A DNA stretch of 64,000 nt, from the NCBI GenBank assembly GCA_963714055.1, contig OY970227.1, positions 992,001-1,056,000 on the forward strand, in the 5' to 3' direction. The stretch is from JACDBE01 sp963714055 (lineage in GTDB: Bacteria > Actinomycetota > Acidimicrobiia > Spongiisociales > UBA5794). The notes beneath the pieces were generated by a model, which was not told where the DNA came from, made no database searches, and worked only from the letters and a program-made list of their open reading frames with translations. The translations under genes were made by a program, and so were the position numbers. Each line of letters starts with the position of its first letter. The stretch's first letter is position 1. Positions 25,089-31,945 of the stretch are shown here, one piece after another.

Positions 25089-25169
25089 CCGCCCGGACCT
25101 CGCACGCCCGGGGAGCGACCATGCGGATCGGAGTCGCACGTCGTGGCTGTCGGTCGCGGGATGAGAAAC

Positions 25170-25198
25170 GTCTCACTTGCCGCTCAGGCTGGTCTCAC
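25170..25198 (+). promoter_or_regulatory. Triple 11-bp direct repeat (NCTCA) upstream of repeat-rich paralog 1
   Basis: TCTCA (25171-25175), GCTCA (25182-25186) and TCTCA (25193-25197) are spaced exactly 11 bp. The outer two extend to GTCTCAC. The same arrangement lies upstream of the paralog at 27212-27238, so it is probably the binding site of an OmpR-family regulator, and the one encoded at 29423-30082 is the natural candidate. The start codon is 54 bp downstream. Confidence 0.6.
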
Positions 25199-25251
25199 CC
25201 CCGTCGCCGAGTCTCTGATCATCTGCTCGACATAGAACAGAGGAGGTCGCC

Positions 25252-25850
25252 ATGCAGATCAAGGACCAGTGGAAGTACCCGAGGAACTGGAAGGTCGTCA
25301 CCGGAGCCGGTGCCCTGGCGGCGGTGGGCCTGGCCGGCCTGGCGCTGACCGCCCCTGTCGCCGCCGACGCCGACGAGAACGGCATCGAGCTCCAGGAGCG
25401 GGCCCAGGTCACCCAAACCACGATCCGGGCACCGCTGCCCGCCAACGGCGTTGTCGACCTGTCGGGTCTCGACGACAACGACTCGCCCTTCGATGACAAC
25501 GGACGTGGCGCCGGCGGCGCCGGGGACGGGAACGACAGCGCCGACGACAGCCCACCCCGTCGGGCGGCTGGAGGCGGCAACGACAGCGCCGATGACAGCC
25601 CACCCCTTCGGACTGGTGGTGGCGGCAACGATTCCGTCGACACCTCACCGGCCAGCCCGGACCAGGACTCGCCCGACCAGGCCTCACCGGCGAGCCCCGA
25701 CCAGGACTCGCCTGCCAGCCCGACCAGGACTCGCCTGCCAGCCCCGACCAGGACTCGCCTGCCAGCCCCGACCAGGACTCGCCTGCCAGCCCCGACCAGG
25801 ACTCGCCGGACGACGGCTCCGACGATCCCGACGACTCCCAAGGCAGCTGA
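25252..25850 (+). CDS. Membrane-anchored acidic repeat protein, paralog 1, frameshifted as read
   Basis: The N-terminus MQIKDQWKYPRNWKV is followed by a hydrophobic helix (about 17-37), so the protein is anchored or exported. A conserved segment (IELQERAQV ... RAPLPANGVVDL ... DNDSPF) and a low-complexity acidic tail with NDSADDSPP and SPDQDSPA repeats come next. One repeat unit (25714-25736) is 23 nt instead of 24, missing a C in a run. Correcting this gives a 199-aa protein ending DDSQGS that matches paralog 2 in character; as read, the frame continues to 25938 with basic PTRTRLPA repeats. GAGGAGG precedes the ATG. The function is unknown. Confidence 0.65.
25690..25807 (+). repeat. 24-bp tandem repeat inside paralog 1
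   Basis: About five units of a 24-bp sequence (GCCAGCCCCGACCAGGACTC plus GCCT) encode SPDQDSPA. The second unit lacks one C, which shifts the frame. The repeat is coding and not a CRISPR. Confidence 0.85.
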
Positions 25851-25934
25851 CCACCCGCCAACCGCGCCCCGCCGGACCGGCTCCACCGTCGGCCCGGCGG
25901 GGCGCGGCGACTCGACGGGCATGACGGGTACGAC

Positions 25935-27257
25935 ATGACACGGACGCCATACCGAGCGCATCATCGTGTCACCCGAACCGGTGAGACCATCCACATGCCC
26001 GATCAGGCGCGCAACGCGATGCTCCGTGACGATCGCCTCCCTGCCGTCGAGATACTTCTCGGTGACGCCGTGCCGGAGCCGCTGCGCGCCGCCGTGCGGG
26101 CCTCCGGGGCTCGCCTCGTCTCCGCAACCACCCGGCAGGTGACGTGGTGGCCCGGTCGGTCCATCACGGTGCGATACCGAGCCGAGCTCGATGGGGCGCA
26201 CATCAGCGGCCAGCACGACCTGATCGCCACCGCCGGGAAGGCCATCCCCGAAGGGGCACTGGTCCTGGAGAGCGGCGGGACTCGGATCGGGGTGTGGCGC
26301 ATGCCGCACGATCCAGGTATCCCAGGGCTCGCCGCCGCCCTCGACCCGGGTCGCGCCGGGGCGCTACTGAGCGATCTGGGCGCCGAAGAGAGCCCGGTGG
26401 AGACCCGGCTCCGTGCCTACCGGCCGGGCAGCCGGGCCGTCGTCGAGGTGCGGGGAAGGACGGCCCGGGTGTTCCTGAAGTTGGTGCCCACCGACCAGGT
26501 CGAGGCCCTGCACCGCAGCCACCAGGCCCTCGCCGCCCATCTGCCGGTCCCCCACAGCCTCGGCTTCAACGCAGATCTCGGGCTGCTGGCGCTCCAAGCC
26601 CTGCCCGGCGCCACCCTGCGGGATGCTCTCGATGACCCGGCCGCGCCGCTCCCTGACGTTGCCGCCCTCAACGGACTCATCGCCGCATTCCCCGAGCCGG
26701 CCCCTGGACTGGAGGCGCGCTCCCCGATCGAGCGGGTCCGACGGCTCGGCGACCTGCTGTCCCACCTCCTCCCTGAGGCGTCGACACGGATCGGCGAGAT
26801 CGTCGACGAGATCGGGGCCGATCCGCTCGAGCCGAATGTTCCTTCCCACGGCGACTTCTACGAGGCACAGCTCCTCGTCGCCGACGGTGCCGTGGTCGGC
26901 ATGCTGGACATCGACACCTTCGGTTGGGGCCGGCCCGCCGACGACCCGGCCACCATGCTTGGCCACCTCGACGTGCGACGGTACTCCTCCGGGCATCTCC
27001 ACAGGATCGAGGACTACGCAGGGAGTCTCCTCCGCGCCTGGGATCGAATGGTCGACCCGACCGACCTGAGACGCAGGGTCGCCGCCGTCGTCCTCGGGCT
27101 CGCCACCGGGCCGTTCCGGGTACAGCGAGACAGCTGGCCGTCGGCCACGCTGCAGCGCATCGAGATGGCGGAGCGTTGGGTGAGGAGCGCTCGCCTGGTG
27201 CATGAGAAAGGTCTCATCGAAACCTCAGCACCGTCTCACGACCGTGCGCGACCGTAG
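25935..27257 (+). CDS. APH/choline-kinase-fold phosphotransferase, substrate unknown
   Basis: The 440-aa protein has the C-terminal kinase signature of the aminoglycoside phosphotransferase fold: the catalytic loop SHGDFYEAQLLV and the metal-binding GMLDIDTFGWG. The usual HGDxxxxN is HGDFYEAQ here, with Gln in place of the Asn. The first 140 residues form a separate, less typical N-terminal region. Small-molecule phosphorylation is inferred, and resistance to aminoglycosides need not follow. It lies between the two repeat-rich paralogs, and its 3' end contains the operator of paralog 2. In-frame ATGs at 25998 and 26022 are alternative starts. Confidence 0.75.
   Translation: MTRTPYRAHHRVTRTGETIHMPDQARNAMLRDDRLPAVEILLGDAVPEPLRAAVRASGARLVSATTRQVTWWPGRSITVRYRAELDGAHISGQHDLIATAGKAIPEGALVLESGGTRIGVWRMPHDPGIPGLAAALDPGRAGALLSDLGAEESPVETRLRAYRPGSRAVVEVRGRTARVFLKLVPTDQVEALHRSHQALAAHLPVPHSLGFNADLGLLALQALPGATLRDALDDPAAPLPDVAALNGLIAAFPEPAPGLEARSPIERVRRLGDLLSHLLPEASTRIGEIVDEIGADPLEPNVPSHGDFYEAQLLVADGAVVGMLDIDTFGWGRPADDPATMLGHLDVRRYSSGHLHRIEDYAGSLLRAWDRMVDPTDLRRRVAAVVLGLATGPFRVQRDSWPSATLQRIEMAERWVRSARLVHEKGLIETSAPSHDRARP
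27211..27239 (+). promoter_or_regulatory. Triple 11-bp direct repeat (NCTCA) upstream of repeat-rich paralog 2
   Basis: TCTCA (27212-27216), CCTCA (27223-27227) and TCTCA (27234-27238) repeat the spacing seen at 25171-25197, including the shared CTCAG in the middle and GTCTCAC at the end. The site lies inside the 3' end of the kinase gene, 45 bp before the GTG start. Confidence 0.6.
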
Positions 27258-27283
27258 CCACAGCGAGATCCGGGAGACGAACC

Positions 27284-27898
27284 GTGCAGTTGCGAGACCA
27301 GTGGAAGCGGCCGAGGGATTGGAAGGTCATCGCCGGCGCCGGTGCCCTGGCCGCCCTCGGCGTCACAGGCCTGGTCCTGGTCAACCCGGTCGACGGATCG
27401 GTGCCCGAGCCGATCTCACTCGAGGAGCGCGCCCGGGTCGACGAGGCCTCTATACCCGCACCACTGCCCCCGAACGGCGTCATCGACCTGACCGATGGCC
27501 GTGATGACAGCGACTCCCCGTTTGCCGAAGGGGGGATCTCCAACCGGGCGACCGGGGATGAGGCATCGACCAATGCCGGAGAGTCGAACCCCTCCACCGG
27601 CGGCGCCGGCGACGACGCCGACGACAGCCCGGCAGCCCCAACCGGCGGCGGAGCCGATGACACCGACGACACCCCCCAGGCACCCCGCGCCGGCGGCGGA
27701 GCCGACGACGACACTGCCCAGGCACCCGGCGCCGGCAGCGGAGCCGACGACGACACTGCCCAGGCACCCGGCGCCGGCAGCGGAGCCGACGACGACACTG
27801 CCCAGGCACCCCGCGCTGGCAGCGGTGGCGAGGACGCCCCCGACACCAGCCCGGGCACCGGCGCCGGCGACACCCCCGACGGGTCGCTGGACAGCTGA
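27284..27898 (+). CDS. Membrane-anchored acidic repeat protein, paralog 2
   Basis: This 204-aa protein is the intact paralog of the gene at 25252: MQLRDQWKRPRDWKV, a hydrophobic helix (about 15-34), then ISLEERARV, PAPLPPNGVIDL and DDSDSPF. Its tail is an acidic, Gly/Ala-rich low-complexity region containing three 14-residue repeats (GADDDTAQAPGAGS). It ends PDGSLDS. The sequence predicts a short cytoplasmic basic stretch, one membrane helix and a disordered extracytoplasmic tail. No family was recognised. The GTG follows GGGAGA. The two-component system begins 61 bp downstream. Confidence 0.7.
   Translation: MQLRDQWKRPRDWKVIAGAGALAALGVTGLVLVNPVDGSVPEPISLEERARVDEASIPAPLPPNGVIDLTDGRDDSDSPFAEGGISNRATGDEASTNAGESNPSTGGAGDDADDSPAAPTGGGADDTDDTPQAPRAGGGADDDTAQAPGAGSGADDDTAQAPGAGSGADDDTAQAPRAGSGGEDAPDTSPGTGAGDTPDGSLDS
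27698..27823 (+). repeat. 42-bp tandem repeat inside paralog 2
   Basis: Three consecutive 42-bp units (27698-27739, 27740-27781, 27782-27823), preceded by one diverged unit, encode a 14-residue acidic repeat. The near identity points to recent expansion. Confidence 0.85.
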
Positions 27899-27945
27899 GC
27901 GGCGAGGGGTGCAGCCGCACCACCGCCCCTTGCCGCACCGGCTCC

Positions 27946-27951
27946 TACCCT
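27946..27951 (+). promoter_or_regulatory. -10 hexamer TACCCT, apparent leaderless promoter of the sensor kinase
   Basis: TACCCT is 8 nt before the ATG at 27960. Expression of the kinase can therefore be independent of paralog 2. Confidence 0.45.
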
Positions 27952-27959
27952 GGCTGAGC

Positions 27960-29426
27960 ATGGCAGCCACCATCGAGACCACACGCGCCGGCGATGAAGC
28001 CGAGACGATCAGACGCCCGGTCCGGCGCACCGCCACGGCGCGGATGCGGATCCTGGGGTGGTACGTCGTCCTGCTGGCGATCGCCCTGGTGGGGACCTTC
28101 GTGGTGCAACGGGCCTTCCTCCTCAACCGGGAGGATGCGGCGATCAACGAGGCGCTCGACCAGGAGGTGGAGGAGTTCTCCCAACTCGCCGCCGGCATCG
28201 ACCCGGCGACCGGCAACCCGTTCGGAACCGACGTCTCGTCCCTGTTCGACACCTATCTCGACCGCAACGTCGCGCTCCCCGACGAGGCGGTGGTCACCAT
28301 CGTCGACGGTGAGCCGTACAAGGCGGACACCCTCGGAGCCGGGCTCGCCGCCACGCCGGTCATGGGCGAGTGGGTGGGCGTTGACGAGACGGAACGTCGC
28401 GACGTCGAAACCACGGCGGGCCCGCTCCGGTACCTGGCGGTCCCGGTGAGGTCGGGTGACGAGGTACACGGTGTGTTCGTCGTCGCCATCCTCAAGGCCG
28501 ACCGCACGGCGGCGGTCAACGAGGCGGTGCGGATCGGCATGGTCACCGCCGGGTCGATCTTCCTGCTCGCATCGGTGATCGCCTGGTTCGCCGCCGGCGC
28601 CATCCTGAAGCCGCTGCGGACGCTGCGGGCGACAGCCCAGACGATCAGCGACGTCGATCTGACCCAGAGGATCCCGGTGGAGGGCGACGACGAGATCGCC
28701 GACCTCGGCCGGACCTTCAACTCGATGCTCGACCGCCTCGAGGCGGCGTTCGCCTCCCAGCGCCGCTTCATCGACGACGCCGGCCACGAGCTGCGCACCC
28801 CGATCACCATCGTGCGGGGCCAGCTCGAGCTGATGGGCGAAGACCCTCAAGAGAGGGAGGAGACGGTGGCGCTCGTCACCGACGAGCTCGACCGGATGAC
28901 GGTGATCGTCAACGACCTCCTCGATCTGGCCAAGGCCGAGCAGGCAGGCTTCCTGAAGCCGGCCCCGATGGGCCTCACCGACTTCATGAGCAGCCTCATC
29001 GCCAAGACCGAGGCGATCAGCGCCAGGGACTGGACCGTCGAGCAGACGCCCGACGTCGTGATCCAGGCGGACCGGCACCGCCTGACCCAGGCGATGATGA
29101 ACCTGATGCGCAACGCCGCCGAGCATGCTCCGCCCGGCGCGCCGGTTTCGATCGGCGCCGACGTCTACGGAGAAACGGCCCGCCTCTGGGTACGCGACGG
29201 CGGCCCGGGAATCCCGCCCGACGAGCAGGCCCGGCTGTTCGACCGGTTCTCCCGAGGTGAGATGGGCCGGCGCACCACGGGTGGCGCGGGTCTCGGCCTG
29301 GCCATCGTCAAGGCCATCGCCGAAGCCCACGGCGGCTCGGTAGAGGTCGACTCGGCACCAGGTCGAGGTACCGTGTTCACCATGTCGATCCCGGCGTTGG
29401 CCCCGCGATCGGCGGAAGGATCGTGA
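27960..29426 (+). CDS. Sensor histidine kinase
   Basis: This 488-aa membrane kinase has a first helix at about 29-49, an extracytoplasmic sensor of about 145 residues, a second helix at about 195-217, and a HAMP domain (LKPLRTLRATAQTISDVDLT). The HisKA motif is FIDDAGHELRTPI with His276. The ATPase motifs are NLMRNAAEHA (N box), DGGPGIPP and GGAGLGLAIV. It autophosphorylates and should pass phosphate to the regulator whose GTG start overlaps its stop. The sensor domain has no recognised fold. Its position next to the two repeat-rich membrane proteins suggests they share a signal. Confidence 0.88.
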   Translation: MAATIETTRAGDEAETIRRPVRRTATARMRILGWYVVLLAIALVGTFVVQRAFLLNREDAAINEALDQEVEEFSQLAAGIDPATGNPFGTDVSSLFDTYLDRNVALPDEAVVTIVDGEPYKADTLGAGLAATPVMGEWVGVDETERRDVETTAGPLRYLAVPVRSGDEVHGVFVVAILKADRTAAVNEAVRIGMVTAGSIFLLASVIAWFAAGAILKPLRTLRATAQTISDVDLTQRIPVEGDDEIADLGRTFNSMLDRLEAAFASQRRFIDDAGHELRTPITIVRGQLELMGEDPQEREETVALVTDELDRMTVIVNDLLDLAKAEQAGFLKPAPMGLTDFMSSLIAKTEAISARDWTVEQTPDVVIQADRHRLTQAMMNLMRNAAEHAPPGAPVSIGADVYGETARLWVRDGGPGIPPDEQARLFDRFSRGEMGRRTTGGAGLGLAIVKAIAEAHGGSVEVDSAPGRGTVFTMSIPALAPRSAEGS

Positions 29427-30082
29427 ACCGGATCCTCATCGCCGAGGACGAGCCGGGAATCGCCTCGTTCCTCGAGAAGGGACTGCGCGCCGAGGGGTTC
29501 AGCACCGTGGTGTTGGAGGATGGGCAGATGGCGGCGAGCGCCGCTCGAGACCGGGATTTCGATTTGCTCATCCTCGACCTCGGCCTACCCCGTCTGGACG
29601 GCCACGCCGTCCTCGCCGAGATCCGGGCTCGGGGCGAGCGCCTGCCGGTGATCATCCTCACCGCCCGCAAGGGCGTCGGGGACACGGTGGAGGGGCTCGA
29701 AGGTGGTGCCGACGACTACGTGACCAAGCCGTTCCGCTTCCAGGAGTTGCTCGCTCGGATCAGGGCCAGGCTGCGCGACCAGGGCACCGCCGAGGTGACG
29801 GTGCTCCATGCGGGTGAAGTCTCGCTGGACCTGCGATCGCGCAAGGCTACCGCCGGGGGCAAGGAGGTCGACCTGTCAGCCCGAGAGTTCATCCTGGCAG
29901 AGACGCTGTTCCGCCACCCGGGGCAGGTGCTGTCCCGCGAGCAGCTGCTCTCCCACGTGTGGGGCTACGACTTCGACCCGGGCAGCAACATCGTCGACGT
30001 GTACGTCGGGTATCTCCGCAGAAAGCTGGGCAAGGACCTGATCGAAACGGTGCGTGGGATGGGCTACCGGCTCAGCGGCTGA
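29423..30082 (+). CDS. OmpR/PhoB-family response regulator
   Basis: The 219-aa protein has a receiver domain (EDE acidic pocket, phosphoacceptor Asp52 in LLILDLGLPRLDG, KPF lysine near 101). A C-terminal winged helix follows, with LSAREFILAETLFRHPGQVLS, LSHVWGYDFDPGSN and YLRRKLG ending RGMGYRLSG. It overlaps the kinase gene by GTGA and is clearly its partner. OmpR-family proteins bind head-to-tail repeats about 11 bp apart, so the NCTCA triplets at 25171 and 27212 are good candidate targets. It is convergent with the Lon-like protease gene. Confidence 0.92.
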   Translation: MNRILIAEDEPGIASFLEKGLRAEGFSTVVLEDGQMAASAARDRDFDLLILDLGLPRLDGHAVLAEIRARGERLPVIILTARKGVGDTVEGLEGGADDYVTKPFRFQELLARIRARLRDQGTAEVTVLHAGEVSLDLRSRKATAGGKEVDLSAREFILAETLFRHPGQVLSREQLLSHVWGYDFDPGSNIVDVYVGYLRRKLGKDLIETVRGMGYRLSG

Positions 30083-30095
30083 CTTGCCGGCCCGT

Positions 30096-31259
30096 TCAAG
30101 TGGCCGGGGCCAGCCCGTGGAGGAATTCGAGGGCGTCGTCGACGGTCGCCACGCGGACGACCTCGATGTCGTCGCCGGCGGCCTCGACGGCGACGTCGTA
30201 GTTGCTCGCAGGGACCAGGAGGTAGTCGGCGCCGACGGCGATCGCCCCGAACACCTTCTGGCGGATTCCGCCGATGCCCCCGACCGTGCCGTCGATGTCG
30301 ATGGTTCCCGTGCCGGCGATGCGGTGGCCGGCGGTGAGGTCGCCCTCCGACAGCTGGTCGTACACCTCGAGGGCGAACATCAGCCCAGCCGACGGCCCGC
30401 CGATGTTCTGCGAGTCGATGTTCACCGGTACGGGGAAGTCGACGAACACCTCGTCGTTGGTGAGCAGGACCCCGACCATCCCCCGCTCCGGGTCTTCCTC
30501 GACGGTGCCGTCGTCCTGGACGAAGCGGAACGGGGTCAGGGTGATCGGGACGGTCACCGTCTCCACCTCGCCGTCCTCGCCGGCTCTCTCCACCGTGACC
30601 TCGATGGTGTCGCCGGGGGCGTGGCCGGCGACCAGGGCGGTGGCGTCGCTGTTGAACTGCACCGGCTCGCCGTCGACGGCGACGACCACATCGTCCAACT
30701 GGAGGGCGCCGTCGGCGGCCGACCCCTCGACCACCTGGGCGATCAGCGCCCCGGTGCCGACCAGCTCCGGGTCGTGGCCGAGTCGGTCGAGGGCCACGTA
30801 GACGGCGTAGTCCTTCGAGGTCTCCATCAGGTCGAGGTTCTGCTGGCGCAGCTGCTCCGAGGACACCCCGGCCGGGCGAATGTTCTCGCGGGGAGCGAGG
30901 TCGACCTCGTCGCTCAGCATGGCACCGAGGTAACCGAGCAGGTTGGTCTCCCGGATCGACACCGTGAGGAACATGAGCTCGCCCTCGGAGGCGTCCCCTA
31001 CCGGCTCCTCGACGTTGACGAAGTCGGAGACGTCCTCGACCGGTCCCGGGGAGAAGGCGTAGTACGGGACCTTGATCGGCCAGGACACCGCCGCCGCCAC
31101 CCCTGAGATGAGGAGGATCGCCACCAGCACCCATGGCCATACCCGCCGGTGACGTCGCGGAGAGGCGACCTGATCATCGGTCGCCTCGGGCGGCGTCGGG
31201 TCCATCGAGGGGGTGGCGACGGGCGCGTCGGGAGAGCCGTCGACAGGGGTACGTTCCAC
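30096..31259 (-). CDS. Membrane-anchored PDZ/Lon-like serine protease
   Basis: The 387-aa protein has a cytoplasmic N-terminus, one transmembrane helix (about 42-63), an extracytoplasmic region, a PDZ domain (about 165-245; DGALQLDDVVVAVDGEPV) and a C-terminal Lon-type S16 domain. The catalytic dyad is visible as Ser290 in NIGGPSAGLMF and Lys335 in GIRQKVFGA. There is no ATPase domain, unlike Lon. The family (YlbL/VlpA-like) is widespread in Gram-positives and takes part in quality control outside the membrane. GTG start at 31259, six bases after TACCAT. Confidence 0.88.
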   Translation of the reverse strand: MERTPVDGSPDAPVATPSMDPTPPEATDDQVASPRRHRRVWPWVLVAILLISGVAAAVSWPIKVPYYAFSPGPVEDVSDFVNVEEPVGDASEGELMFLTVSIRETNLLGYLGAMLSDEVDLAPRENIRPAGVSSEQLRQQNLDLMETSKDYAVYVALDRLGHDPELVGTGALIAQVVEGSAADGALQLDDVVVAVDGEPVQFNSDATALVAGHAPGDTIEVTVERAGEDGEVETVTVPITLTPFRFVQDDGTVEEDPERGMVGVLLTNDEVFVDFPVPVNIDSQNIGGPSAGLMFALEVYDQLSEGDLTAGHRIAGTGTIDIDGTVGGIGGIRQKVFGAIAVGADYLLVPASNYDVAVEAAGDDIEVVRVATVDDALEFLHGLAPAT

Positions 31260-31265
31260 GGGAGA

Positions 31266-31271
31266 ATGGTA
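31266..31271 (-). promoter_or_regulatory. -10 hexamer TACCAT, apparent leaderless promoter of the Lon-like protease
   Basis: TACCAT on the minus strand lies 6 nt before the GTG at 31259. Confidence 0.45.
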
Positions 31272-31310
31272 CCGGAGCCCGGTGGCTAAAGCCGTGGCTC
31301 ACCCGCCCGG

Positions 31311-31316
31311 TACACT
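31311..31316 (+). promoter_or_regulatory. -10 hexamer TACACT before bioY
   Basis: TACACT lies 32 nt before the bioY GTG, leaving a leader that carries the GGAAGGGAG ribosome-binding site. No riboswitch-like structure was seen. Confidence 0.4.
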
Positions 31317-31348
31317 CCCCGCCCGCAGGAGTCGGAAGGGAGACGATC

Positions 31349-31939
31349 GTGCAAACCACCGTCCCGTCGCCGGTCATCACGGCGGTGGTCCTCCCCCGCT
31401 CCCGAGCGGTGAGCCTGGGGCTGGTCGTCGGGTTCGCCCTGCTCACCGCCCTGGCCGCCCAGGTCGTGATCCCGCTGCCCTTCACCCCGGTGCCGATCAC
31501 CGGGCAGACCTTCACCGTGCTGCTCGCCGGGGCCGCCCTCGGCGGCACCCTCGGGGCGGCCAGCATGGCGTTGTACCTGCTGCTGGGGGCGGTGGGGCTG
31601 CCCTTCTTCGCCGAGGGCTCCTCTGGCTGGGAGGTGGTTCGGGGGGCAACCGGTGGTTATCTGATCGGGTTCATCGTGGCCGCTTGGCTGGTCGGGAAGC
31701 TGGCCGAACGCCGTCAGGACCGCACGGTACCCACCGCCATACCGCTGTTCCTGCTCGGATCCGTCGTCATCTATCTGATCGGCGTCCCTTGGTTGGCCGC
31801 CAGCCTCGGGGTGACCGGCACCGAGGCGATGGAGCTGGGGCTGGTCCCGTTCATCGTGGGCGACCTGCTCAAGGTCGTCATCGCCGGGCTGCTGCTCCCG
31901 GGCACCTGGGCCCTGGTGACGAGACTCCGCCGCCAGTAG
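31349..31939 (+). CDS. bioY: Biotin transporter substrate-binding (S) component BioY
   Basis: This 196-aa membrane protein binds biotin as the S component of an ECF transporter. The BioY signature is VVIPLPFTPVPITGQTFTVLLAGAALG and GAASMALYLLLGAVGLPFF. A GATGGYLIGFIVAAWLVG segment and a C-terminal GDLLKVVIAGLLLPGTW follow. About six hydrophobic helices are present. bioM and bioN are absent here, so it may work alone or with a shared ECF module elsewhere. GTG start after GGAAGGGAG. glgX starts 6 bp after its stop, so the two may be co-transcribed although functionally unrelated. Confidence 0.92.
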   Translation: MQTTVPSPVITAVVLPRSRAVSLGLVVGFALLTALAAQVVIPLPFTPVPITGQTFTVLLAGAALGGTLGAASMALYLLLGAVGLPFFAEGSSGWEVVRGATGGYLIGFIVAAWLVGKLAERRQDRTVPTAIPLFLLGSVVIYLIGVPWLAASLGVTGTEAMELGLVPFIVGDLLKVVIAGLLLPGTWALVTRLRRQ

Positions 31940-31945
31940 GCCACG

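Noticed and set aside
25690..25807. CRISPR-like array of 24-bp repeats
   Set aside because: The units are directly adjacent without spacers and encode an in-frame SPDQDSPA repeat. There are no cas genes.
25935..27257. Aminoglycoside resistance gene
   Set aside because: The APH fold is shared by many kinases, the Brenner motif is altered, and the context is a membrane-signal locus.
31260..31348. Biotin riboswitch or BirA operator upstream of bioY
   Set aside because: No conserved structure or long inverted repeat was found in the 89-bp leader; only a -10 hexamer and a ribosome-binding site are visible.
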